This document shows, piece by piece, positions 52,579 to 60,955 of a DNA stretch of 64,000 nt. The notes beneath the pieces are model-generated. The model saw only the letters and a program-made list of their open reading frames with translations, searched no databases and was not told where the DNA came from. The position numbers and the translations under genes were made by a program. Origin of the DNA: Chryseobacterium daecheongense (lineage in GTDB: Bacteria; Bacteroidota; Bacteroidia; Flavobacteriales; Weeksellaceae); NCBI RefSeq assembly GCF_003729955.1, contig NZ_RJTX01000002.1, forward strand, positions 310,001 to 374,000, read 5' to 3'. How positions within the stretch are numbered: the first letter of the stretch is position 1; every line of letters begins with the position of its first letter.

Positions 52579-53035
52579 TTTTTCCTCCTGATTTTTCGAT
52601 GAGTTGTATTTCTTTGATCACTATATCATGGCTCATTGCTTTGCACATATCGTAAATGGTAAGTGCGGCGACAGATGCCCCCGTCAATGCTTCCATTTCG
52701 ATGCCTGTTTTAGCTTCAATCTCGGCAGTACAATAGATTTCAATTTCATTCTGAGAGTTGATTTCAATATCTATTTCACAGTTATCCATACCAATAGGAT
52801 GGCAGAGCGGAATAAGGTCACCTGTTTTTTTTGCTGCCATTATTCCTGCAATGATAGCGGTTTGGAAAACAGAACCTTTTTTAGTTTTAAAATCATCCTT
52901 TTGAAGCGCTTCCAGAATATGTTCAGGGAGAATTACAATGGCTTTGGCAGTAGCTTTTCGATGGGTAATTTTTTTACTACCTACATTCACCATACCAGGA
53001 TGTTCTTTTTTATTAAGATGTGAAAAGTTGGTCAT
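52559..53035 (-). CDS. moaC: MoaC, cyclic pyranopterin monophosphate synthase
   Basis: 158 residues. Works with MoaA in the first step, turning GTP into cPMP. Conserved blocks: KGSVFQTAIIAGIMAAKKTGDLIPLCHPI, and the C-terminal EAKTGIEMEALTGASVAALTIYDMCKA. Length normal. Lies 8 bases after moeA on the same strand. Confidence 0.96.
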   Translation of the reverse strand: MTNFSHLNKKEHPGMVNVGSKKITHRKATAKAIVILPEHILEALQKDDFKTKKGSVFQTAIIAGIMAAKKTGDLIPLCHPIGMDNCEIDIEINSQNEIEIYCTAEIEAKTGIEMEALTGASVAALTIYDMCKAMSHDIVIKEIQLIEKSGGKNDFKRD

Positions 53036-53043
53036 GAGTACAA

Positions 53044-54246
53044 TTAAAAATTATATTTCCATATTTTATACACTTCACCTTTCTTAAACTCGGTTTTTTC
53101 CAGAGGAAGTTCTATAAATGCATCAGTTTCCGCAAGATGGGAAAAATCTCCGGATCCATTAGTATTTATTGATTCTGCGATTAACTGTCCCGATGGATTC
53201 ATGCTGAGTTTTACTTGGGCAAAATATTGTAATGAAAAAGAAAAATCAATATCATTTTGTAAAACGGCATATTGGGGATTTTCATTGATTTCCAAAGATT
53301 TTTCCAGCCAGGGAATAAAATACCGGTGCAGACACATAAATACGGAAACCGGATTTCCAGGAAATGCAAAAACCAATTTATCGTTTTGGCTTTTTCCAAA
53401 CCAGAATGGTTTTCCTGGTCTTTGCTTTATTTTGTGAAAAAGCTTTTCTATTCCCAGCTCTTCGCAGGCTTTGGGCAGATAATCGAATTTCCCCATGGAA
53501 ACTCCACCGCTCATCAGTAGAATATCATAATTGTCAATACATTGGGACAATTCCTTTTTTATGAATTCAAGATCATCATTCCAATGCAGCCAGTCAGCAT
53601 TGATCCTGTATTTTTCCAAAACAGATTTTATGGTAATTCCATTAGAACGCCTTAGCTGAAATGGAGTAGGGATATTTTCAGACGGAACCATTTCGTCCCC
53701 TGTAGAAATAATAGCCACCCTGGGAAGTTTTTTCACTTTCAGAAATGTTTTTCCGACAGACGCGGCAATCCCAAGAATAGATGGCGTTATTACCTGATTA
53801 GTTTTTACCAATATTTCTCCTGCCTTTTTATCTTTTCCTTTCAGATGGATATTCTGTCCTTTTTTAATATCAATATTGATACTTGCTATATTGTTGTTTA
53901 TCAAAATATCTTCATAACGAATGACAGTATCCATTGAAGAGTGCAATGCTGCTCCGGTCATAATTTCTATGCATTCATTGTCTTCATCAATAGAAAGCGG
54001 AGTTTCTCCTGCTGCCTGTACAGCTTTGACGGTAAAGTCCCGCAATCCTTTTTCATAGAATGATTTAAAGCTGATGGCAATTCCGTCTACCGTTGATCTG
54101 TCGAATGGCGGCAAATCGCGATCAGTCAAAATATCTTCCGCTAAAATTCTTCCTAAGGCATTTTCATAGAAAATTTCTTCTATTCCGAAGTTTTTAATTT
54201 GAGAAAGTATGATTTCTTCTGCCTGCTGTACACTGATCATTTCCAT
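53044..54246 (-). CDS. moeA: MoeA, molybdopterin molybdenumtransferase
   Basis: 400 residues. Inserts molybdate into adenylated molybdopterin. Marks: LPPFDRSTVDGIAI, GAALHSSMDTVIRYED, the MoeA/MogA fold ISTGDEMV, LLMSGGVSMGKFDYLP and FAFPGNPVSVFMCLHRY. No moaB or mog gene for the adenylation step is seen in the window. Begins two bases after the moaA stop codon. Confidence 0.96.
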   Translation of the reverse strand: MEMISVQQAEEIILSQIKNFGIEEIFYENALGRILAEDILTDRDLPPFDRSTVDGIAISFKSFYEKGLRDFTVKAVQAAGETPLSIDEDNECIEIMTGAALHSSMDTVIRYEDILINNNIASINIDIKKGQNIHLKGKDKKAGEILVKTNQVITPSILGIAASVGKTFLKVKKLPRVAIISTGDEMVPSENIPTPFQLRRSNGITIKSVLEKYRINADWLHWNDDLEFIKKELSQCIDNYDILLMSGGVSMGKFDYLPKACEELGIEKLFHKIKQRPGKPFWFGKSQNDKLVFAFPGNPVSVFMCLHRYFIPWLEKSLEINENPQYAVLQNDIDFSFSLQYFAQVKLSMNPSGQLIAESINTNGSGDFSHLAETDAFIELPLEKTEFKKGEVYKIWKYNF

Positions 54247-54248
54247 AA

Positions 54249-55235
54249 TTATCCTCCTATTGTTGCCATTGACTGATGTATTTGCGAGGTGGTCAGGCTC
54301 AGTTTTTGAGCTTCCCAGCCATCTTTCGGTTTTTTGTGTATGCTACTGATGATGATGTTTTTCAGCGCTTCATCTGTTTTTCCCATACGGATTTCATCTT
54401 TCAGGTTTACGCCAGTTCCTTCATATAAACAAGTTCTGAGGATGCCGGAAGGAGTGATTCTGATCCTATTGCAATCTCCGCAAAATGAACGGGTATAAGC
54501 TGCAATTATCCCTACATCTCCTGTAAATCCTGGGATTTTATAGTTATATGAGGTTGAACTTTTAGGATCATCTATCTTTTGGATTTCAGGGAAATGATTT
54601 TTGATGTGATTATAAATTTGGGCAAAATTCCATTTCAGGGAAATATCATTATTGCCACCATTAAAAGGCATTTCTTCAATAAATCGGACATCTACCGGAA
54701 GTTCTTTTGTGAGCATTACCAACGGAATAATATCTTCAGTATTTTGCCCTTCCATGACCACCGTGTTGATTTTTACCTTTAAACCATACTGTAATAAGCC
54801 ATCTAAAGTTTTCATGACTTTATCAAAGCTCTTTCTCCGGGTAATTTTGAAAAAGCGTTCCTTGTCAAGAGTGTCAAGGCTTAGATTGACAGATTTAATC
54901 CCGTATTTTTTTAATAGTGGAATGTATTGTTCGGTAAGAAGGCCATTGGTGGTTATGCTGAGATCAGTAAGTCCGGCTAATTGTGATATACTTTGGATAA
55001 GCCCAATACTGTTTTTTCGGACAAAAGGTTCTCCTCCTGTTATCCTGATTTTGTCTACTCCCAACTCCGTAAATACCGAACAGATTCTGAGCATTTCTTC
55101 GTCAGTCATTAATTCATTTTGCTTAATCCAGGGAAGACCGTTTTCCGGCATACAATAGGTACACCGAAGATTACACCGGTCTACGATAGCAAGTCGAAGA
55201 TAGTTTATGCTCCTTCCAAATTGATCTGTCAACAT
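54249..55235 (-). CDS. moaA: MoaA, radical-SAM GTP 3',8-cyclase
   Basis: 328 residues. First enzyme of the molybdopterin pathway, acting on GTP together with MoaC. N-terminal radical-SAM cluster CNLRCTYC (preceded by AIVDR), TGGEPFVRKNS, and the C-terminal Fe-S site CGDCNRIRITPSGILRTC. The protein ends in Gly-Gly, which is conserved and needed in the family. First gene of the - strand operon, with a -7 box 22 bases upstream. Confidence 0.97.
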   Translation of the reverse strand: MLTDQFGRSINYLRLAIVDRCNLRCTYCMPENGLPWIKQNELMTDEEMLRICSVFTELGVDKIRITGGEPFVRKNSIGLIQSISQLAGLTDLSITTNGLLTEQYIPLLKKYGIKSVNLSLDTLDKERFFKITRRKSFDKVMKTLDGLLQYGLKVKINTVVMEGQNTEDIIPLVMLTKELPVDVRFIEEMPFNGGNNDISLKWNFAQIYNHIKNHFPEIQKIDDPKSSTSYNYKIPGFTGDVGIIAAYTRSFCGDCNRIRITPSGILRTCLYEGTGVNLKDEIRMGKTDEALKNIIISSIHKKPKDGWEAQKLSLTTSQIHQSMATIGG

Positions 55236-55257
55236 TTAAATAGAATAAGTCTTATTA

Positions 55258-55265
55258 CAAATATA
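55258..55265 (-). promoter_or_regulatory. -7 promoter box for the moaA-moeB operon
   Basis: On the - strand TATATTTG, matching TAnnTTTG. No clear TTG at -33, so control by an activator is possible; an AraC gene is divergent from here. Confidence 0.55.
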
Positions 55266-55393
55266 CTGAATGTTTCTCTCCTAAAAAGGGTATTCTATAC
55301 TTACAGATAATAGATAATATTTATTTCACAATTTTGGATATTGACAGGTCTTAATATTGAATTTCATTAACTTTATCGAACATTAAACAAGAG

Positions 55394-56236
55394 ATGCAAC
55401 AAAAGAATAATTCAGCTGTTTTGAAAAGTTGGGATAAAAAAAATATCGATGTTATTTATCAGGGCGAAATAAGTTCTTCCGAACTTAACCGATTTCCTGA
55501 TAATTCTTTCACAATCATTATCTTAGATGAATGTAAGGAAGGTAACTGTATTACGGATATTGATACATATCCCTTGAATTCCTGGCAGTTATTTGTTCAT
55601 CTTCCTAAAAGAAAATATACTTGGGATCTGCCCCTGCAGGCGAGCGGAAGAAGACTGATCATTAATGATTCTATTCTGGAAACATTTTCTCCAACATTAA
55701 AACATACTTTTTCGCCTCACAGTACATACGAAATGATCCAGTCAAACGAAGAAGCCTATGAAAAATTCAGTATGGAGTTTGATGCGATCCGTAAAGAAAT
55801 ACATTCGGAGGTTGTGTTTCCGGAACTTATTAATGCAAGGGTGAGACTTTTGGCGCTGATGATTAATCTTTGGATAGAACAGATGTATGGAAAATCTGCA
55901 TTAAGTGATCACAATAATCCTGCTTTCCGGTTCCATGAGCTTGTTGAAACCCACTACAAAACGCAAAAAGGTGTTGCCTTTTATGCTGAACAACTATGCA
56001 TTACTCCCAATTATCTCGGAGTTCTGTGCAGAAAGCAATATAAAATATCTCCATTGGAATTTATAAGACAAAGAATATTATTGGAGGCCAAGAAATTATT
56101 ACATAGTTCAAATAAATCAATTAAAGAAATAGCCTTTGAGCTTGGATTTAACAATTTCTCTCATTTTTCCTATTTTTTCAGATCCCAAACAGGCTGGACT
56201 CCGAAGAACTATAGGATAACTATGGAAAAAAGTTAA
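55394..56236 (+). CDS. AraC family transcriptional regulator
   Basis: 280 residues. Sensor part (about 1-170; WQLFVHLPKRKYTWDLPL) and a C-terminal double helix-turn-helix (about 190-280; KTQKGVAFYAEQLCITPNYLGVLCRKQY, IKEIAFELGFNNFSHFSYFFRSQTGWTPKNYR). Divergent from moaA with a 158-base shared upstream region, which makes it a candidate regulator of the cofactor operon. It may equally act elsewhere. Confidence 0.88.
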   Translation: MQQKNNSAVLKSWDKKNIDVIYQGEISSSELNRFPDNSFTIIILDECKEGNCITDIDTYPLNSWQLFVHLPKRKYTWDLPLQASGRRLIINDSILETFSPTLKHTFSPHSTYEMIQSNEEAYEKFSMEFDAIRKEIHSEVVFPELINARVRLLALMINLWIEQMYGKSALSDHNNPAFRFHELVETHYKTQKGVAFYAEQLCITPNYLGVLCRKQYKISPLEFIRQRILLEAKKLLHSSNKSIKEIAFELGFNNFSHFSYFFRSQTGWTPKNYRITMEKS

Positions 56237-56297
56237 TTAGATAGACATAAAAGTTAAGACATAAGGAACTTGACATGAGGACAAGCCTGATCTCAAA

Positions 56298-56321
56298 AAG
56301 CTGAAGTGTAAACTCCAGCTT
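56298..56321. terminator. Probable hairpin terminator between convergent genes
   Basis: AAGCTG pairs with CAGCTT and the stem continues past one mismatch. The T-run is weak (TTCATTAATTT), hence the modest confidence. Confidence 0.35.
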
Positions 56322-56343
56322 CATTAATTTAGTCGTTTAAACG

Positions 56344-56661
56344 TTAACCAGTTATTTTCAGTGATTGGATATATCCATCAGACAATTGAAAATGATACTT
56401 CAACACAATAGGGCTGCCTGGAAAAGTTCCTGAAGCTTCCGCTGATAAGATGTTTTCTTTTTCGTTATAGTCTAGTGGTTTCATAACGGCATTGTATTCT
56501 TTGTTGGCTTTGTCAATCCAGTTTTCAATTTCAACTTTTCCGTTATGAGTTTTGCCTTCATCAAATACCTCTGCATTTTCAGTAAAACAGTTTGAATACG
56601 CTACACTGTCAAAATTGTTTTGCGCTTCAATTAAATCTATGATAACTTTTGGTAAGTTCAT
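56344..56661 (-). CDS. NTF2-like (SnoaL-type) small protein
   Basis: 105 residues with the cone-like fold pattern VIIDLIEAQNNFDSVAYSNCFTENAEVFDEG and closing strands VLKYHFQLSDGYIQSLKI. These proteins are often small enzymes or binding proteins; active-site residues cannot be assigned. Lies 20 bases after the SDR on the - strand, so the two are one operon divergent from an HxlR repressor gene. Confidence 0.85.
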   Translation of the reverse strand: MNLPKVIIDLIEAQNNFDSVAYSNCFTENAEVFDEGKTHNGKVEIENWIDKANKEYNAVMKPLDYNEKENILSAEASGTFPGSPIVLKYHFQLSDGYIQSLKITG

Positions 56662-56681
56662 TTTATTGTATTTTAAGATTA

Positions 56682-57476
56682 TTAAACTGTTGGCACTGTG
56701 CCACCATCGATTACAAATTCAGTTCCTGTTAAGTAATTGGCTCTTGGTGAAACAAGAAAACCAACTAATTCAGCTACCTCTTTCGGTTCGGCAGGTCTTC
56801 CGAAAGGTATTCCACCCAATGCATCCATCACACTTTGTTGTGCTTCTTCTACAGTACTATTTGCATTTCTCGCAATTTCACCCAGCCAGGCTTCCGATGC
56901 TGTTGTATTGATCCACCCTGGCGAAACAGTCAGTACCCGAACACCTTTGGGGGCAACTTCGTTCGATAAACTTTTACTATAGTTTCTCAATCCTGCTTTT
57001 GAAGCTGCGTAAGGTAAGGTTGAATCATACAGGGGTAATTTACCCTGAATTGAAGCAATATGAATTATAACACCGGTTTTGCGTTCGATCATTTGTGGTA
57101 AAAAACCTCTGTCCAGCCGAACAGGTGCAAGCAGATTAGCTTGTAGGGTCGATTCCCAATCTTCATCATTCAATGCGGCAAAGCCACCCGCAGGTGTTGA
57201 TGAAGAACCAAGATTGTTTACAAGAATGTCTAGTCTGCCATAAGTGGCAAGCACTTCGCGGATTACTTTTTGTGTTCCTTCTGCCTTACTCAAATCGGAA
57301 GGGATGAAATGCAGGTTGCTGTTTTCTTTTTCAGGAGCGTTTCTTGCAGTAGTAATAACCGTTGCGCCGGCTTGTAAAAGTCTCTCTGCTATTGCTTTTC
57401 CGGCTCCTTTTGTTCCTCCAGTTACCAAGGCGATTTTACCCTGAAGTTCGTTGTTGTAATTAAATTGATATTCCAT
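56682..57476 (-). CDS. Short-chain dehydrogenase/reductase
   Basis: 264 residues from the ATG at 57476; the frame upstream to 57545 crosses the regulatory region and is not part of the family. Marks: TGGTKGAGK, NNLGSSSTP (in place of NNAG), IASIQGK and YAASKAG. The C-terminal TGTEFVIDGGTVPTV is typical of FabG-like oxidoreductases. Operon with the NTF2-like gene, divergent from hxlR, an arrangement common for electrophile- or quinone-responsive enzymes. Confidence 0.9.
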   Translation of the reverse strand: MEYQFNYNNELQGKIALVTGGTKGAGKAIAERLLQAGATVITTARNAPEKENSNLHFIPSDLSKAEGTQKVIREVLATYGRLDILVNNLGSSSTPAGGFAALNDEDWESTLQANLLAPVRLDRGFLPQMIERKTGVIIHIASIQGKLPLYDSTLPYAASKAGLRNYSKSLSNEVAPKGVRVLTVSPGWINTTASEAWLGEIARNANSTVEEAQQSVMDALGGIPFGRPAEPKEVAELVGFLVSPRANYLTGTEFVIDGGTVPTV

Positions 57477-57543
57477 TGTTGAATTCTTTGATACAAATTT
57501 CCGAAGTATCACTTTTTCAGGCAATAACGGAAAACCGAATTGC

Positions 57544-57566
57544 ATAGGGATAATTTATTCCCCTAT
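57544..57566. promoter_or_regulatory. Imperfect inverted repeat, possible HxlR operator
   Basis: ATAGGGATAATTTATTCCCCTAT reads as an interrupted palindrome. It lies in the space between the divergent SDR and HxlR genes and abuts the -33 box of the hxlR promoter. Confidence 0.4.
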
Positions 57567-57596
57567 TGTACAATTTGTTACATTGGACTAAATTTG
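57566..57596 (+). promoter_or_regulatory. Consensus promoter of the HxlR gene
   Basis: TTG (57566-57568), 20 bases, then TAAATTTG (57589-57596): a full match to TTG-N17-23-TAnnTTTG. The ATG at 57600 is only 3 bases downstream of the box, so the RNA would start on or next to the start codon. Confidence 0.65.
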
Positions 57597-57599
57597 TGT

Positions 57600-57965
57600 A
57601 TGCATGAAAGAAAAATACCTTTGAATTTGAACTGTGGTCTTGACCTTATCGGTGAAGTCCTTTATGGTAAATGGAAAATCCGTCTGTTATGGTTTATTAA
57701 TGAAGGCCACCGGCGCCCAAGTGAATTGCAACGTAAAATTCCGGATGCTTCAAGACGGGTTCTCAATATCCAGTTGAAAGAACTTGAAGAGCATGAACTC
57801 GTTACAAAGAAAATCTTTGCTCAGGTTCCCCCAAAAGTTGAATATTCCCTCACAGATTTTGGTAAAACCTTAATTCCTGTCATTTCTGCATTAGGAAACT
57901 GGGCAGATAAAAATGAAGATAGACTGAGAAGAGTAATTTTAAAGAGAATGGAAGAGCATGCTTGA
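57600..57965 (+). CDS. HxlR family transcriptional regulator
   Basis: 121 residues from the ATG at 57600; upstream in-frame TTG at 57540 would cross the promoter. Winged-helix HxlR marks: LIGEVLYGKWKIRLLWFINEGHRRPSELQRKIPDASRRVLNIQLKELEEHELV, then VPPKVEYSLTDFGKTLIPVI. The usual conserved Cys near the N-terminus is present (NCGLDL). These repressors respond to reactive electrophiles. Divergent from the SDR/NTF2 operon, which is its likely target. Confidence 0.92.
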   Translation: MHERKIPLNLNCGLDLIGEVLYGKWKIRLLWFINEGHRRPSELQRKIPDASRRVLNIQLKELEEHELVTKKIFAQVPPKVEYSLTDFGKTLIPVISALGNWADKNEDRLRRVILKRMEEHA

Positions 57966-57985
57966 GATTAAACAATATTCAATAA

Positions 57986-58019
57986 AAAAGGCATCACTTA
58001 TCTTTAAGTGATGCCTTTT
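57986..58019. terminator. Bidirectional terminator between hxlR and the second tRNA cluster
   Basis: A 15-bp stem (AAAAGGCATCACTTA with TAAGTGATGCCTTTT) around TCTT. It ends two bases before the 3' end of tRNA-Arg on the - strand and also closes hxlR on the + strand. Confidence 0.9.
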
Positions 58020-58020
58020 G

Positions 58021-58094
58021 TGAGCGCGAAAGGATTCGAACCTTTGACCGTCTGCTTAGAAGGCAGATGCTCTATCCAGCTGAGCTACGCACCC
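58021..58094 (-). tRNA. tRNA-Arg(TCT), copy 2
   Basis: Same 74 bases as the gene at 43308. Last gene of a Ser-Pro-Arg tRNA transcript, followed directly by a terminator, as in copy 1. Confidence 0.97.
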
Positions 58095-58134
58095 TTAAAA
58101 TATGATTCTCGCTTAGTAAAATAAGCTCGTAAAG

Positions 58135-58209
58135 TCGGGGCGGCAGGATTCGAACCTGCGACCTCCTGGTCCCAAACCAGGCGCGATGACCGGACTACGC
58201 TACGCCCCG
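58135..58209 (-). tRNA. tRNA-Pro(TGG), copy 2
   Basis: Same 75 bases as the gene at 43397. The spacer to tRNA-Arg is 40 bases here and 15 in copy 1, and the two spacers are unrelated. Confidence 0.97.
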
Positions 58210-58228
58210 AATATATTGTTAAAGAAAG

Positions 58229-58313
58229 CGGAGGGTAAGGGATTCGAACCCTTGCGACACTTTCGCGTCGACAGTTTAGCAAACTGCTCCGTTAACCACT
58301 CCGGCAACCCTCC
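58229..58313 (-). tRNA. tRNA-Ser(GCT)
   Basis: 85 bases with the long variable arm of class II tRNAs. Acceptor GGAGGGT pairs with ACCCTCC, anticodon loop TTGCTAA (GCT), T-loop TTCGAAT, discriminator G. First gene of the Ser-Pro-Arg cluster. Confidence 0.96.
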
Positions 58314-58358
58314 TTTTATCTTTGTTTTCTAATGATCGCTATTGCTTTATTGCGAGTG

Positions 58359-58389
58359 CAAATATAGAGCAGATTTCTTTATTTACCAA
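58359..58389 (-). promoter_or_regulatory. Consensus promoter of the Ser-Pro-Arg tRNA cluster
   Basis: On the - strand TTG (58389-58387), 20 bases, then TATATTTG (58366-58359). A full match to the Bacteroidota consensus; the RNA should start about 40 bases before tRNA-Ser. Confidence 0.75.
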
Positions 58390-58412
58390 ATATTTTTCAA
58401 GAAATTTTTGTG

Positions 58413-58420
58413 TATTTTTG
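58413..58420 (+). promoter_or_regulatory. -7 promoter box for the amidase gene
   Basis: TATTTTTG fits TAnnTTTG, 30 bases before the ATG at 58451. Confidence 0.5.
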
Positions 58421-58450
58421 AGGTGATAAACGACTTAAAAATAGACACCA

Positions 58451-59476
58451 ATGCGTAAGATATTATATTTCATAGGATTAGGAACATTCATCCTTTCGTG
58501 TGCTCCGCAAAAAAATGTTAAAACAAGCTCTTACAGGCCAAAACCCACAACAACACAGCCAAAAACTGTAGTAAAAACACCCACTACTGAAAAAATAAAA
58601 CCTCAGATTACGAATGATCGGGGAGTAGAATTTTTCACAACCAATATTGCTGATCCTACAAAGAATGATAATACCATAAGTTATGGTTCCATCGTTTCAG
58701 CAAAACCAACCGGATATAAAGTCGTGAAAACATATTTTCCCGCTATTGCCCAGAATTTCAGACAGCGATATTTAATATTACATTACACAGCATTACCTGA
58801 TGATAAATCCATTACTGTCCTTACACAACAGGCGGTAAGTGCTCATTATTTGGTTAACAATACCGGAGATAATGAAATTTATCAGTTAGTGGATGAGAAT
58901 AAGCGCTCCTATCATGCAGGAGTAAGCTCTTGGAGAGCAGATAAAAACCTTAATGATACTTCTATCGGTATCGAAATCGTTAATGCCGGTTATACAGCCG
59001 ACAGCATAGGAAAAAGGCTATTTGTGCCTTTCAATGATGCTCAGATCAGAAAAGTGGCTGCTTTAGCTAAAGATATCATCACAAGATACCAGATTCCGGC
59101 AACCAATGTATTGGCACATTCAGATATTGCGCCAACAAGAAAACAGGATCCGGGACCATTATTTCCTTGGAAAAAACTCTATGATGAATATCAGATAGGA
59201 ATGTGGTATGATGAAGCAACAAAACAAAGCTATTATGATCTTGCAACCGTAGATTTCGCTGCAAAATATAATGAACCGTCATTTATCTTTAATGTTCAGA
59301 CCCAGTTGCAAAAATTCGGATATGGAGTAGAGCCAGGTGGAAAATGGGATGATGCTACCAAAAAAACAATTGAAGCATTCCAGTATCACTTCCGCCCTCA
59401 AAACTATGATGGAATTATGGATGCAGAAACATGGGCTATATTGCAAGCTTTGATTCAAAAATATCCTGTAAAATAA
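58451..59476 (+). CDS. N-acetylmuramoyl-L-alanine amidase, lipoprotein (AmiD-like)
   Basis: 341 residues. Lipobox ILSCA (Cys17) followed by a Lys/Thr/Pro-rich linker. Amidase_2/PGRP domain at about 105-255: first zinc His in LILHYTAL, the SAHYLV block, SWRADKNLNDTSIGIEIVN, and the second His in NVLAHSDIAPTRKQDPG. A C-terminal peptidoglycan-binding domain (about 275-335; VQTQLQKFGYGVEPGG, TKKTIEAFQYHFRP). Cleaves stem peptides from peptidoglycan and is probably anchored to the outer membrane for cell-wall recycling. A terminator follows. Confidence 0.93.
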   Translation: MRKILYFIGLGTFILSCAPQKNVKTSSYRPKPTTTQPKTVVKTPTTEKIKPQITNDRGVEFFTTNIADPTKNDNTISYGSIVSAKPTGYKVVKTYFPAIAQNFRQRYLILHYTALPDDKSITVLTQQAVSAHYLVNNTGDNEIYQLVDENKRSYHAGVSSWRADKNLNDTSIGIEIVNAGYTADSIGKRLFVPFNDAQIRKVAALAKDIITRYQIPATNVLAHSDIAPTRKQDPGPLFPWKKLYDEYQIGMWYDEATKQSYYDLATVDFAAKYNEPSFIFNVQTQLQKFGYGVEPGGKWDDATKKTIEAFQYHFRPQNYDGIMDAETWAILQALIQKYPVK

Positions 59477-59483
59477 ATCTAAT

Positions 59484-59508
59484 GCGCATCGGTTAAGATG
59501 CGTTTTTG
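59484..59508 (+). terminator. Intrinsic terminator after the amidase gene
   Basis: CGCATC (59485-59490) pairs with GATGCG (59497-59502) around GGTTAA, followed by TTTTT. Confidence 0.75.
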
Positions 59509-59549
59509 TCATCATTAAAACAAGAACATAAAAAATCAAAATACCTGTA

Positions 59550-60950
59550 ATGGAAAATTTCAGAAAAGAAAGCGATTTATTAGGAGAGCTGAATGTGCCT
59601 GTAAATGCTTATTATGGAGTTCAGACTCAAAGAGCGATTGATAATTTTAAAATTTCCGGTCAGCTTCTTTCCTCCTATCCTGAATTCATTAAGGGACTTG
59701 CCTTTGTAAAGAAAGCGGCTGCAAAAACCAATTATGAATTAGGACTGCTGGACGAAAATTTATATTTCAAAATAGCGGAGACATGTGATGAACTTATTGA
59801 AGGCAAGCTTCATGATCAGTTTCCAGTAGATATGATTCAGGGTGGTGCTGGAACTTCTATTAATATGAATGCCAATGAGGTAATTGCCAACAGAGTGCTG
59901 GAAAAATTGGGCAAAAATAAAGGGGAATATGAATTTTGTTCTCCGAATGATCATATTAACCTTTCACAGTCAACCAATGATGCCTATCCTACAGCCATCA
60001 AAATGGGATTGCTTCAAATGAATGAAATTCTGGTGATCAAACTTCAGAAAATTATTGAGGCTTTCCGTGCCAAAGGAAAAGAATTTCAGGGAATCATCAA
60101 AATGGGAAGAACCCAGCTTCAGGATGCTGTTCCAATGACATTAGGGCAGGAATTTGAAGCATTTGCAGCAACTTTGGAAGAAGATATTTTCAAACTTAAT
60201 AACAATGCCAACCTTTTTGTGGAAGTTAATATGGGAGCTACTGCCATCGGAACAGGATTAAATGCTCCGGTAGGCTATGCAAGACTTTGTGCGAAAAATT
60301 TGGCTCAGATTACGGGATATCCGGTGATTTCAGCTCCTGACTTAGTGGAAGCGACTCCGGATACGGGATCATATGTGATCTATTCCTCTGCAATGAAGCG
60401 TCTTGCCGTAAAACTTTCCAAAATATGCAATGATTTACGATTGCTTTCTTCAGGACCCAGAGCCGGCCTTTTTGAAATCAATTTGCCTCCGATGCAGCCA
60501 GGTTCATCTATTATGCCTGGAAAAGTAAACCCTGTAATTCCGGAAGTGGTCAACCAGGTGTGCTTTAAAGTCATAGGAAATGATCTTACCGTTACTTTTG
60601 CAGCAGAAGCAGGGCAATTACAGTTGAATGTAATGGAACCTGTGCTTTCTCATGCTATTATGGAAAATATCAACTTCCTTTGCAATGCTTTAGATACGCT
60701 TCGTGAAAAATGTGTTGTGGGAATTACCGCAAACAAAGAAGTATGCTTAAACATGGTAAAACACAGTATCGGAATTGTTACGGCTCTTAATCCGTATATT
60801 GGATACAAACAATCTACACAGATTGCCAAAGAAGCTTTGGAAACAGGAAAAAGCGTTTACAATCTGGTATTGGAAAAAGGACTGCTTTCCCAGGAAAAAC
60901 TGGATGAGATCCTTGATCCGGCCAATATGCTGAAGCCTCATAACAAATAA
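59550..60950 (+). CDS. aspA: Aspartate ammonia-lyase
   Basis: 466 residues. Converts aspartate to fumarate and ammonia, feeding the citric acid cycle. Opens MENFRKESDLLGELNVPVNAYYGVQTQRA, has the TSINMNANEVIANRVLE and NDHINLSQSTNDAYPTAIK blocks and the fumarase/aspartase signature GSSIMPGKVNP with the catalytic Ser in that loop. Length and motifs are as expected; it is distinguished from class II fumarase by the start and by LVEATPDTGSYVI. Single gene. Confidence 0.95.
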   Translation: MENFRKESDLLGELNVPVNAYYGVQTQRAIDNFKISGQLLSSYPEFIKGLAFVKKAAAKTNYELGLLDENLYFKIAETCDELIEGKLHDQFPVDMIQGGAGTSINMNANEVIANRVLEKLGKNKGEYEFCSPNDHINLSQSTNDAYPTAIKMGLLQMNEILVIKLQKIIEAFRAKGKEFQGIIKMGRTQLQDAVPMTLGQEFEAFAATLEEDIFKLNNNANLFVEVNMGATAIGTGLNAPVGYARLCAKNLAQITGYPVISAPDLVEATPDTGSYVIYSSAMKRLAVKLSKICNDLRLLSSGPRAGLFEINLPPMQPGSSIMPGKVNPVIPEVVNQVCFKVIGNDLTVTFAAEAGQLQLNVMEPVLSHAIMENINFLCNALDTLREKCVVGITANKEVCLNMVKHSIGIVTALNPYIGYKQSTQIAKEALETGKSVYNLVLEKGLLSQEKLDEILDPANMLKPHNK

Positions 60951-60955
60951 TATAA

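Noticed and set aside
52604..53023. 139-residue frame on the + strand opposite moaC
   Set aside because: Antisense shadow rich in Phe, His and Cys with no structure.
54652..55158. 168-residue frame on the + strand opposite moaA
   Set aside because: Antisense to a clearly conserved radical-SAM gene and without motifs.
58085..58282. 65-residue frame across the tRNA cluster
   Set aside because: It lies over three tRNA genes and their spacers; the frame is an accident of tRNA sequence.
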